From Streptomyces spororaveus (lineage in GTDB: Bacteria > Actinomycetota > Actinomycetes > Streptomycetales > Streptomycetaceae), in contig NZ_BNED01000005.1 in the NCBI RefSeq assembly GCF_016755875.1, positions 4,974,001 through 5,038,000 on the forward strand: a DNA stretch of 64,000 nucleotides, written 5' to 3'. Positions 45,235 through 52,736 of this stretch are shown here, piece by piece. The position numbers were made by a program, and so were the translations under genes. The notes below the pieces were generated by a model. That model saw nothing but the letters and a program-made list of their open reading frames with translations. It was not told the DNA's origin and did not search any database. Position 1 is the first letter of the stretch. Every line of letters begins with the position of its first letter.

Positions 45235-46458
45235 TCAGATCTCGTCGAGGGCCGCGCGCAGCCCGTTCGCGAGCTCCTCGAACTCCTCGTCGGAGTAGGT
45301 CAGCGACGGGACCAGCATGATGAAGTCGGTACCCGGCTGGACGATCAGGCCGTGGCGGCGGGCCGCCGCGGTGAGCGCGTCGGAGGGGACCGACAGCTGG
45401 ATGCCGCGGAAGCAGCCGAGGCCGCGGGTCTCCACGACCAGCGGGTGGGAGGAGATCTCCTCCAGCAGGGCGTCGAGCTTCTGGGTGAGCTTCTGCGCCA
45501 GGGCGACCGCGTCGAGGCGCTCCATCTCCGCGATGGTGGCGATGATGGCGGCGCAGCTGGTGGGCGAGCCGGCCTGGGTCTCGCCGTGGAAGAGGACGGC
45601 GTCGGTGCGCTCGAACATCTCGCAGACGTCGTGGGAGACGACGATGGCGGAGGCGGCGCACGTGCCGTTGGTGAGGCCCTTGGACGTGATCATCACGTCG
45701 GGCTTGAAGGGCCAGTTCTGGGAGGCGAAGTAGCTGCCGGTGCGGCCGAAGCCGGTGGCGACCTCGTCGGCGATCACGAGGAACCCGTAGCGCGCACGGA
45801 GGTCCTCGATGGCGCCGAGGAGCTCGTCGGAGACCGGGTGGGCGCCGGTGCCGAGGACGGGTTCCAGGATGACGGCGGCGATCTTGTCGCCTTCCCTGTC
45901 CAGCAGCTCGACCAGCTCGGTGACGTCCTCGTGGCTGACGTGCCGGACCTTGCTGCGGTCGACGCGGTAGACGTCCTGCCCCAGCGGCTGGCCCGTCAGG
46001 GCGAAGCTGCCGTAGGTCAGGCCGTGCCAGCTGTTCTTGAGGCCGACGACCACGTCGCGGTTCTCTTCGCCGCGCAGTGCCTGGTAGTGGCGGACCAGCT
46101 TCATCATCACGTCGTTGGCGGCGCCGCCGGAGGTGGAGAAGAGGACGCGGCCGAAGTGGTCGGGGCCGCTGACGTCCAGCACCGCCCGGGCGGCCTGCTC
46201 GGCGAGGCGGTGCCCGCCGCGGAAGAGGGGCAGGTAGGACGCGGTGTTCAGGCAGTCGGTGATGGCCTCGGTGACGGCCTTGTTGCCGTAGCCGAGGTTG
46301 GCGTTCCACAGGCCGCTCATCACGTCGAGGGCGGAGGTGCCGTCGGCGAAGTGGACCCGGTTGCCCTCGCAGGCGATCCCGTGGACCTCGGGCCGTCCGT
46401 AGCGGCTGGGCTGGACGAGCGATTCCCACAGCGGGTAGCGGTCGGTGTTGACGGTCAT
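45235..46458 (-). CDS. Class III PLP-dependent aminotransferase of the cluster
   Basis: A 407-aa class III aminotransferase. Marks: VMSGLWNANLGYGNKAVTEA, VLFSTSGGAANDVMMKLVRH, KNSWHGLTYGSFALTGQPLG, PLP contacts IADEVATGFGRTG and the lysine in MITSKGLTNGTCAASAIVV, and FHGETQAGSPTSCAA. These segments are very like the aminotransferases of daptide-type RiPP clusters as I remember them, but no precursor peptide or daptide partner genes are here. It may instead make an amino-acid building block or aminate a sugar or cyclitol carbonyl. It is the last gene of the minus-strand operon, 81 bp after the exporter; that gap holds 8-bp CTCGTCGG repeats. Confidence 0.92.
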   Translation of the reverse strand: MTVNTDRYPLWESLVQPSRYGRPEVHGIACEGNRVHFADGTSALDVMSGLWNANLGYGNKAVTEAITDCLNTASYLPLFRGGHRLAEQAARAVLDVSGPDHFGRVLFSTSGGAANDVMMKLVRHYQALRGEENRDVVVGLKNSWHGLTYGSFALTGQPLGQDVYRVDRSKVRHVSHEDVTELVELLDREGDKIAAVILEPVLGTGAHPVSDELLGAIEDLRARYGFLVIADEVATGFGRTGSYFASQNWPFKPDVMITSKGLTNGTCAASAIVVSHDVCEMFERTDAVLFHGETQAGSPTSCAAIIATIAEMERLDAVALAQKLTQKLDALLEEISSHPLVVETRGLGCFRGIQLSVPSDALTAAARRHGLIVQPGTDFIMLVPSLTYSDEEFEELANGLRAALDEI

Positions 46459-46511
46459 GTGAAGCCTCCCAGTTGGTTGGTGATGTCAGAGATGTCTTGT
46501 CAGCGCGTCAG

Positions 46512-46543
46512 TTCGTCGGCTCGTCGGCTCGTCGGCTCGTCAG
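46512..46543. repeat. Short 8-bp tandem repeat at the exporter/aminotransferase junction
   Basis: Four copies of TTCGTCGG/CTCGTCGG-type units in a row, crossing the exporter stop. A related 8-bp repeat is at 45078-45119. Function unknown; it may only reflect slippage. Confidence 0.6.
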
Positions 46544-47829
46544 CTCGTTTGCGCGGTGCGTTCGGCCGAGCGCAGGGACTTCCGTCCGACGAGCGCGAAG
46601 GCCAGCCATCCGATGACGGAGATCACCGCCATGGTCAAGATCGCGTTCCAGAGGCCGATCCGTTCGCCGAGGACGCCGCTGAGCAGCGCGCCGAGGGGGA
46701 AGGGGCCGTAGGTGAGCATCCGGTAGGCGGCCGTCGCGCGGCCGATCACGTCGAGCGGGATGACCGACTGCCGGAAGGCGACGACGTGGACGTTGTAGAT
46801 CGTCAGGCCGAAGCCGTAGATCCCGAAGGCCAGGACGGCGAGCAGGAAGCTGGACCACTCGGACCCGCCGGTCAGTGCGAGCAGCAGGGGGGCACCGGAC
46901 GCCGCGCCCATCGACACGACCAGGGTGGACGAGAAGCCGAGGCGCTCTCCGAGCGGTTTTGCGGCCATCGCGCCGAGCAGGGAGCCGAGGGCCCCCAGGG
47001 CCAGGACGGTGCCGACCCCGCCGGCGTCCATGTGCAGTTCCTTGACGGCGTACACCAGGAACAGGGTCATGACGGCCTGCTCGCAGAAGTTGAACCAGCC
47101 CGCCTGGAAGGTGAGGACCCGCAGCACCCGTTGGCGCCAGAGCATGCCGAAGCTGGTGAAGATGTCGGCGAACCGGGGCCGGTTCGCCGCCGCGTCCCCG
47201 GTGCGGGCCGGCTCGCGGTGGCGGATGAGGTACAGGACCACGAAGGCGGCCAGGTACGAGGCGACGTTGGCGAGGATGGCGAACCAGGCGCCGAGGGATT
47301 TGGTCAGCAGGCCGCCCAGGCCGGGGCCGCCGATCTGCGACACCGAGTACGAGGCCTGCAGTTTGCTGTTGGCCTCGACCAGGTCGTCCTGCCGCACGAT
47401 GACCGGCAGGTACGCGATGTAGGCGACCTCGAACACCGCGGTGCAGGCGCCCACCACGAAGGCGATGGCGCACAGCGCCGGTATCGACAGGGCGTCGGCG
47501 AAGTACAGCACCGGCACCACGGCCAGGGCGAGGGCCCGCCCGAGATTGGCGCCCAGGAGGATCCGGCGGCGGTCCCACGTGTCGATCAGCAGACCGGCCA
47601 GCGGCGTCACGCACAGGGCGGGCAGCAGCTGCATGCCGGACACCAGGCCGACCTCCGAGGCGCTGGCGTCCATGACCCCGAGGACCAGCAGGGGCAGGGC
47701 GAGTTGGGTGACCTGCGCCCCGATCTGGGCGACGGTCTCGCCGGACCAGAGCTTCAGGAAGTCGTAGTTGCGCCACAGGCCCCGGTGGGGCGCGGGCCCG
47801 GTCTTCGGCGCGGTTTCCATCGTCAGCAC
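46540..47829 (-). CDS. MFS transporter, probable exporter of the cluster product
   Basis: A 429-aa, 12-span major-facilitator protein of the EntS/macrolide-efflux type. The opening RNYDFLKLWSGETVAQIGAQ, the span-2/3 signature GLLIDTWDRRRILLGANLGR and the central EANSKLQASYSVSQIGGPGL are typical. The GTG at 47829 follows GGGAGAAG. It lies in the minus-strand operon between an ATP-grasp gene and the aminotransferase, so it probably exports the product or an intermediate. A strong hairpin sits in the 65-bp gap before it. A second MFS gene is in the plus operon. Confidence 0.92.
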   Translation of the reverse strand: MLTMETAPKTGPAPHRGLWRNYDFLKLWSGETVAQIGAQVTQLALPLLVLGVMDASASEVGLVSGMQLLPALCVTPLAGLLIDTWDRRRILLGANLGRALALAVVPVLYFADALSIPALCAIAFVVGACTAVFEVAYIAYLPVIVRQDDLVEANSKLQASYSVSQIGGPGLGGLLTKSLGAWFAILANVASYLAAFVVLYLIRHREPARTGDAAANRPRFADIFTSFGMLWRQRVLRVLTFQAGWFNFCEQAVMTLFLVYAVKELHMDAGGVGTVLALGALGSLLGAMAAKPLGERLGFSSTLVVSMGAASGAPLLLALTGGSEWSSFLLAVLAFGIYGFGLTIYNVHVVAFRQSVIPLDVIGRATAAYRMLTYGPFPLGALLSGVLGERIGLWNAILTMAVISVIGWLAFALVGRKSLRSAERTAQTS

Positions 47830-47852
47830 GTACTTCTTCTCCCTGCTCGCCC

Positions 47853-47885
47853 CGGCCGGCTCCGCGTCGCGGGCGGAGCCGGCCG
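47853..47885. terminator. Strong hairpin inside the minus-strand operon
   Basis: CGGCCGGCTCCGC (47853-47865) and GCGGAGCCGGCCG (47873-47885) form a perfect 13-bp stem between the third ATP-grasp gene and the exporter. There is no T run. It could weaken downstream expression or protect the upstream mRNA end. Confidence 0.55.
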
Positions 47886-47894
47886 TAGGATCGG

Positions 47895-49082
47895 CTAGTC
47901 GTCGCCCTGGTAGACCGGGGCGCCGTTGTCCAAGAGGTGCAGGGCTTCGGCGACCTGCTCGCGCGAGCCGGCCAGTACCGCGTGCCCGTTGCGTCCTCCG
48001 ATGCCGCGCGGGGCGTCGGTGACCGCGCCCTCCGGCTCGAAGTAGCAGAGTTCGTGCAGCACTTCGGCGAACGGCGCCGCGATCGCGTCGTCCAGGGTCA
48101 CCGGGTGCCGGAACGGCGTCACGCCGTCACCGTTGAAGAACCTGATGGCGGCCCGTTCCACTGAGGGCGCCTCCGGGGACACCGGGCTGCCGACGACCGC
48201 CCCGAGCTCCGCGAGGTAGAGGTTCCATCCGGTGGCCAGGGCCACCAGGCGGGGAATCTGGTCCCCCGCGGGCCGTCCCGCGACCTCCATCAGCACCGGA
48301 CCGTCCGGCGTCAGCCGGAACTCGGCGTGGGACACGCCCGCTTCCATCCCGAGGCCTTCGACCACACGGACGGTCTCGTACTCCAGCTGCTCGCGGACCT
48401 CGTCCGGCAGTACGGCCGGGGACACGTGGCCGACCTCCGCGAAGTACGGCGGCCTGCTCAGGTGCTTCTCGGTGACCGAGACGATCTCGGTCTTTCCGGG
48501 GGCCCAGGTGACCGCTTCGACGCTGTACTCGGTGCCGGACACGTAGCGGTCGACCGCCACCCGGCCGGTGCGCGCCGCGTCCAGTGCGAAGGCGAAGGCC
48601 TCCGGCAGGTCGTCCGGGCCGCGCACGATCTTGACGCCGCCGCTGCCGCCGTAGTCGGTGGGCTTGACGACGGCCGGGTACCGGCCGCCGATCAGCCGCT
48701 CACATTCGGCCAGGTCCCGGGCGACCCCCAGCTGCGGGGTCGGAAGCCCGAGTTCCCGCAGGCGGCCGTGCATGACGCCCTTGTCCCGGAAGTGGCCGGC
48801 CGGCATGCGGGTGGCCGGTACGCCGAGCTGCGCGGCGACCTCGCGGGCGAGGTCGGTGGACAGCTCCTCCCAGCACAGGACGGCGTCCCACTCGAAGTCG
48901 GCGGAGCGGGCGGCGGCCAGCATCGCCTCGACGGAGAACCGGTCGCCGGCCCGCCACCAGTCCACCAGGCTGACGGGGATGCGGTGGGCGAGGTCGATGA
49001 CACCGACGAAGTGTCCGGCGTCGCGCAGCGAGCGCAGCCCGAACTCCTTCTTCTCGCCCAGTCCCGCGATCAGTACCCTCAT
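47895..49082 (-). CDS. ATP-grasp ligase C
   Basis: A 395-aa ATP-grasp enzyme. Opening MRVLIAGLGEKKEFGLRSLR is the pre-ATP-grasp Rossmann-like domain. The nucleotide site has YPAVVKPTDYGGSGGVKIVR, AVDRYVSGTEYSVEAVTW and LMEVAGRPAGDQIPRL (metal ligands). Such enzymes make amide bonds through an acyl phosphate. The start overlaps the stop of ligase B (ATGA). The C-terminal 100 residues are separate from the core and may be specific to the substrate. Substrates are unknown; the set of five ligases in this cluster suggests successive amide couplings. Confidence 0.92.
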   Translation of the reverse strand: MRVLIAGLGEKKEFGLRSLRDAGHFVGVIDLAHRIPVSLVDWWRAGDRFSVEAMLAAARSADFEWDAVLCWEELSTDLAREVAAQLGVPATRMPAGHFRDKGVMHGRLRELGLPTPQLGVARDLAECERLIGGRYPAVVKPTDYGGSGGVKIVRGPDDLPEAFAFALDAARTGRVAVDRYVSGTEYSVEAVTWAPGKTEIVSVTEKHLSRPPYFAEVGHVSPAVLPDEVREQLEYETVRVVEGLGMEAGVSHAEFRLTPDGPVLMEVAGRPAGDQIPRLVALATGWNLYLAELGAVVGSPVSPEAPSVERAAIRFFNGDGVTPFRHPVTLDDAIAAPFAEVLHELCYFEPEGAVTDAPRGIGGRNGHAVLAGSREQVAEALHLLDNGAPVYQGDD

Positions 49083-50317
49083 CGCCGGGTCTCCCCGAAG
49101 GTGGCCAGTGCCTTGTCCAGCTGGGCGAAGGCGCTGTCCGTCGAGCACCGCAGCAGGCCGGCGCCGTGCAGCTCGGTGATCCACTTCTTGGTGGCCGCGG
49201 GCTCGGCGACGGTGACGATGACCTGCATGTGGTCGGAGTCGATGAAGCACCGGTTGGTGGGCGTACGGGCCGTGACCGTCATGAGGTTGCTGCCCTCGGG
49301 CTCCGCCGGCAGCGGGTTCCCGGGAACCTCGGTGGACGGCAGCTCGATCGCGACCAGGCGCTGGGTGACCTCGGGGAGGTCCTCGCCCGTGGCGACCGCG
49401 ACGAAGACCGAGTGCGGGTCGGTGCCGGTGGCGACGGAGTCCAGGTCGGACAGGCCGCCCAGCCGGGCGTTGATCTCCAGCAGGCACAGGTCGCCGTCGA
49501 CGACCGCGAAGTCGATCTGCCAGGGTCCGTACGGAACGAGGTTCTGCTCGATGTCGAGGATCAGCCGGTCCAGGGAGGCGGCGGCGCGCTCGGGCAGCGC
49601 GAAGGGCATGGCCCGCGCCCGGAAGGAGGGGTCCAGTCCGGTGTCCAGGCTGCCCAGGGAGGCGACGGGCCAGCGGACGTGCGTGCCGCCGGAGCTGATC
49701 ACCTCGACCCCGCACTCGAAGCCCTGCTGGAAGCGCTGCACGATCATCGGCAGGCCCGGCTCGCCGGCCAGCACCGCGTCCAGGTCGGCGGCCGACTGCA
49801 CGAAGAACCGGCCGTCGCCCGCCTGGGACTGGGCCTCCTTGAGGACGACGGGGAAGCCCAGCCGGTCCACGGCCGCGCGGACCTCACCGGCGTCGGTGCA
49901 CACGGCGCCCTCGGGCACCGGCCAGCCGCGCGCGACCGCCGTCTCGTGCAGGGTCACCTTGTCGCAGGCGACCTCGGCGAACGCGGCCGGGTGCGCCAGG
50001 AAGTGTCCGTCCCACTTGCCGACAGCCTCGCCGTAGGCGAGGGGGAGCTGTTCCTGTCCGTGGGCGTACGGATTGGCGATCGCCACGTCCGCCCGCTCCT
50101 CGGCCAGGACCTCCAGGACGTCCGCGGCGTCCCAGTCGAGGCCGATGCGCTTGACCTCGACGTCGAAGCCGTCGAAGTCCACCGCGGAGTACACCACTAC
50201 ATCCGTGATGCCGCGTGCGCGCAGCCCCGGAAGGATCCGGGCGAGTTTGTACTCGCCGAAAATGACCGCCTTCGCCATGTGCCTGCCCCTGTCAGAGGAA
50301 TCGTCGTGCGTTGTCAT
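49079..50317 (-). CDS. ATP-grasp ligase B
   Basis: A 412-aa ATP-grasp enzyme; the ATG at 50317 overlaps the stop of ligase A (ATGA). An ATG 13 codons later (MAKAVIFGEYK) is an alternative and looks more like the true domain start. Marks: FPVVLKEAQSQAGDGRFFVQ, MIVQRFQQGFECGVEVISSG and LLEINARLGGLSDLDS. It differs from the other four in having Glu after the ATP-binding Lys (LKEA rather than KPR) and a C-terminal module of about 90 residues (MTVTARTPTNRCFIDSDHMQ, VIVTVAEPAATKKWITELHG). It is probably a distinct substrate specificity. Confidence 0.9.
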   Translation of the reverse strand: MTTHDDSSDRGRHMAKAVIFGEYKLARILPGLRARGITDVVVYSAVDFDGFDVEVKRIGLDWDAADVLEVLAEERADVAIANPYAHGQEQLPLAYGEAVGKWDGHFLAHPAAFAEVACDKVTLHETAVARGWPVPEGAVCTDAGEVRAAVDRLGFPVVLKEAQSQAGDGRFFVQSAADLDAVLAGEPGLPMIVQRFQQGFECGVEVISSGGTHVRWPVASLGSLDTGLDPSFRARAMPFALPERAAASLDRLILDIEQNLVPYGPWQIDFAVVDGDLCLLEINARLGGLSDLDSVATGTDPHSVFVAVATGEDLPEVTQRLVAIELPSTEVPGNPLPAEPEGSNLMTVTARTPTNRCFIDSDHMQVIVTVAEPAATKKWITELHGAGLLRCSTDSAFAQLDKALATFGETRR

Positions 50318-51549
50318 CGGTTCTGGTCGCCCAGCGGGGTGCCGGCGAGCGTCACCTTGTCCGCGAGCGCCAGCAGTCGTTCGTCCACGTCGGAGACGCT
50401 GTCTCCGGTCGCGATCACGAAGCCCGCGCGGCCGAGGAACTGCCTCGGCGGCAGGCGAAGTTCGGTGCCCGGTTCGCTGACCCGCCGTACCTCGTGCACC
50501 CACGGCTCGTCGGCGAGCCCGGCCGGGACCTCGATGTCGTCGAACGTGAGGTCCGCGGCGGGGTAGAGGAAGCGGATGCCGACCAGGCGGTCCGGCTCCG
50601 GCATCGGCCCGGGTTCGCGGCCGGTGGCGACGGCGCCGAGGACGCCGCCGATCGACAGGCCCGGGGCCGCGATCTCCGCGAGGTGGGGGATGAGGTCGCC
50701 GCCGAGCCGGCCGTTGACCTCGACGACCTTGGGGCCGTCTGCGGTGAGCATCAGCTCGGTGTGGGTGACGGCGCGGTCGATGCCGAGGGCCTCGTTCGCG
50801 GCGATCACCACCTCGCGGACCGCGGCCTCGGTCCGGGCGTCCAGGACCTTGCCGACGACGTGCGCCACTTCCTCGAAGTACGGCGGGTAGCCGGTGCGCT
50901 TCGCCGAGATCGAGAAGGGCACGACCTTGCCGTCGAGCACCCAGCTGTCCACCGCGATCTCCGGGCCGGCCAGGAACTCCTCCACGAGGACCAGTCCGTC
51001 CTCGATGGAGGGGTTCTCCGCGTCGCGGACGAGCGCGAACGTCTCCCGCAGCTCGGCCTCGGAGCGGACGATCCGCACGGCGATGCTCGCGGCCTGGCCC
51101 CGGGGCTTGAGGACCACGGGGTAGCCGATGGTCTCGGCCGCGGCCGCCGCCTCGGCCTCGGAGCCGGCGAGCTCGTAACGGGCCGACGCGACACCGGTCG
51201 CCCGGAAGCGCTCGCGCTGGCGGGCCTTGTCGCGGCAGGCGCGCGCCGCCTCGACCGGCATGGTCGCCACGCCGAGTTCGGCGCCGACCTCCGCGGCCAC
51301 GCGGACCTGCATCTCGTCCCAGGTGAGCACGCCGGCCACGTCGTGCAGCGCGGCGAGTTCCCTGGCCGCGGCCAGTACCTGCGCGCGGTCCTTCAGCTCG
51401 ACCTCGCGGTGGTCGGCCACGTACGGCGCCTGCCAGGCCAGCGGGGTCTGGGCGATCAGCAGGACGCGGTGGCGCTCGGCCAGACCGCGCAGTGCGTAGT
51501 CGCGGAAGTGCTGGTCCCCGGATCCGATGACCAGGATGTTCTCGCTCAT
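50314..51549 (-). CDS. ATP-grasp ligase A
   Basis: A 411-aa ATP-grasp enzyme. The ATG at 51549 follows GGGGGACGGGAC. Marks: MSENILVIGSGDQHFRDYAL (pre-domain), YPVVLKPRGQAASIAVRIVR, VLVEEFLAGPEIAVDSWVLD and VVEVNGRLGGDLIPHL (metal ligands). It is close in pattern to the carboxylate-amine ligases of the dapdiamide/bacilysin type. It lies 17 bp downstream of the 2-oxoglutarate oxygenase and overlaps ligase B. The substrate is unknown. Confidence 0.92.
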   Translation of the reverse strand: MSENILVIGSGDQHFRDYALRGLAERHRVLLIAQTPLAWQAPYVADHREVELKDRAQVLAAARELAALHDVAGVLTWDEMQVRVAAEVGAELGVATMPVEAARACRDKARQRERFRATGVASARYELAGSEAEAAAAAETIGYPVVLKPRGQAASIAVRIVRSEAELRETFALVRDAENPSIEDGLVLVEEFLAGPEIAVDSWVLDGKVVPFSISAKRTGYPPYFEEVAHVVGKVLDARTEAAVREVVIAANEALGIDRAVTHTELMLTADGPKVVEVNGRLGGDLIPHLAEIAAPGLSIGGVLGAVATGREPGPMPEPDRLVGIRFLYPAADLTFDDIEVPAGLADEPWVHEVRRVSEPGTELRLPPRQFLGRAGFVIATGDSVSDVDERLLALADKVTLAGTPLGDQNR

Positions 51550-51566
51550 GTCCCGTCCCCCGGCCG

Positions 51567-52376
51567 TCAGATCCACGCGACGGCTTCGGCGAGCTCGTCG
51601 TCGTAGAAGCCGAAGAAGAAGCCCATGGTGATCCGGTCGGAGCCGGAGACCTGCTCGATGGAGTGGTAGTACGTGGGGTTGAGCAGGTAGACGTCGCCGG
51701 CCCGCGGCTTGAACTCGTGCGCGGGGGCGTCGCCCGTCACCGCCTCGTCGTAGCCGAGACCGCCGACGATCTTGTACTGGTTGTCCTCCTCGGACCACCG
51801 CTTGCGGTGGATCCGCAGCTCGCCGCCGTCCTCGCACTCCTGGATGCACACCACGCAGCTGAGCTGGTGGCGCAGGTCGGCCAGGGCCAGCCCGGTGCCC
51901 GCGGCGTCGCGCATGATGTTGTCGTTGTGCAGCGGGGTGCGGATGTTGTCCGCGTAGATCCGTACGTTCTGCTGCGAGTAGCTGCGGCCGTCGGCCTCGA
52001 CCTCGGTGTCGAACCGCTTCAGGCCCAGTACTTCGGCCAGCCGCTGACGGGTCCGCGCGCCGAGGTCGACGCCGATGGACTCGGTGAACTCGTTGGCCTT
52101 CTGCGCCTCGGCGAAGTAGGTGTCCGGCTCGTGCAGGTGCTTGGCCAGGTACGGGCCGATGGTGGTGAGGCTGCCGTTGCTGTACTGCGTGGTCGACGCC
52201 TGGCCGAAGACCGGCGCGAGCCGCTCCCGGTTCGCGTCGAACTCGGACTCGGGCAGCAGATTGCGCAGCACCACGACGGCCACCGTGCCGTCGGCCAAGC
52301 GCCTGACCAGGTCCGCTCCGTCGATGTCCGTGTCGCGATCGACGTCGATGACGATGCGACCCCATTGCTCAGTCAC
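51567..52376 (-). CDS. 2-Oxoglutarate/Fe(II)-dependent oxygenase, WelO5/AmbO-like architecture
   Basis: A 269-aa oxygenase, first gene of the minus operon. The iron site has His and Asp in LHNDNIMRDAAG and the distal His in NPTYYHSIEQVSGSDRITMG, with the Arg that would hold 2-oxoglutarate. Flanking segments (LSCVVCIQECEDGGELRIHR, PRAGDVYLLNPTYYH, MGFFFGFYDDELAEA) are very similar in pattern to the WelO5/AmbO5 group. Those halogenases have Gly instead of Asp in the HxD position; here Asp is present, so hydroxylation (or another oxidation) is expected. GGAGG precedes the GTG at 52376. The substrate may be the cyclitol or an amino acid. Confidence 0.9.
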   Translation of the reverse strand: MTEQWGRIVIDVDRDTDIDGADLVRRLADGTVAVVVLRNLLPESEFDANRERLAPVFGQASTTQYSNGSLTTIGPYLAKHLHEPDTYFAEAQKANEFTESIGVDLGARTRQRLAEVLGLKRFDTEVEADGRSYSQQNVRIYADNIRTPLHNDNIMRDAAGTGLALADLRHQLSCVVCIQECEDGGELRIHRKRWSEEDNQYKIVGGLGYDEAVTGDAPAHEFKPRAGDVYLLNPTYYHSIEQVSGSDRITMGFFFGFYDDELAEAVAWI

Positions 52377-52438
52377 CCTAAAAACCTCCTGCCGGTATGG
52401 CTCATCAGGCGGTGTGATCGCCGTCCCGGACCGGAACA

Positions 52439-52464
52439 TTGCCATGGTTGCCAAATGTTGGCAA
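52439..52464. promoter_or_regulatory. TTGCCAA operator array for the minus operon
   Basis: TTGCC at 52439, then the perfect 17-bp palindrome TTGCCAAATGTTGGCAA at 52448-52464. It lies 72-88 bp upstream of the oxygenase GTG. Same motif as at 43696 and 52595. Confidence 0.7.
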
Positions 52465-52594
52465 GTGGTTGATGCCTCTCGGTGACAAGCCCTTTTGCCT
52501 GCATGGATGGAATCACGCGCGCGTGGCCGGGGCCGAACAGGCTCTCCCTGCGGCATGGTCCGGGCCGGTGGGGGAGTCGGCCGCTGGCACGACG

Positions 52595-52619
52595 TTGCCA
52601 AACGTTGCCTGACGTTGCT
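52595..52619. promoter_or_regulatory. TTGCC operator array for the plus operon
   Basis: Three direct repeats, TTGCC, TTGCC and TTGCT, start at 52595, 52605 and 52615, exactly one helical turn apart. The array is about 120 bp upstream of the cyclase start. The whole gap 52377-52736 contains no gene and is the divergent promoter of both biosynthetic operons. Confidence 0.7.
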
Positions 52620-52736
52620 ACGGTCGGCGCCACCAGCCGGGAGATGGCGTGCCATCCGGCGACGACTGGCCGCGGCCGCACCCGAGCGAGTTGCTCAGCC
52701 GCCCAGCGCAAGTTCGAACCAGTGAATGGGGAAGTT

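Noticed and set aside
45235..46458. Daptide RiPP cluster
   Set aside because: Apart from the aminotransferase resemblance, no precursor peptide or other daptide genes are present.
51567..52376. 2-Oxoglutarate halogenase
   Set aside because: The iron site has HND with Asp; Fe/2OG halogenases carry Gly or Ala at that position.
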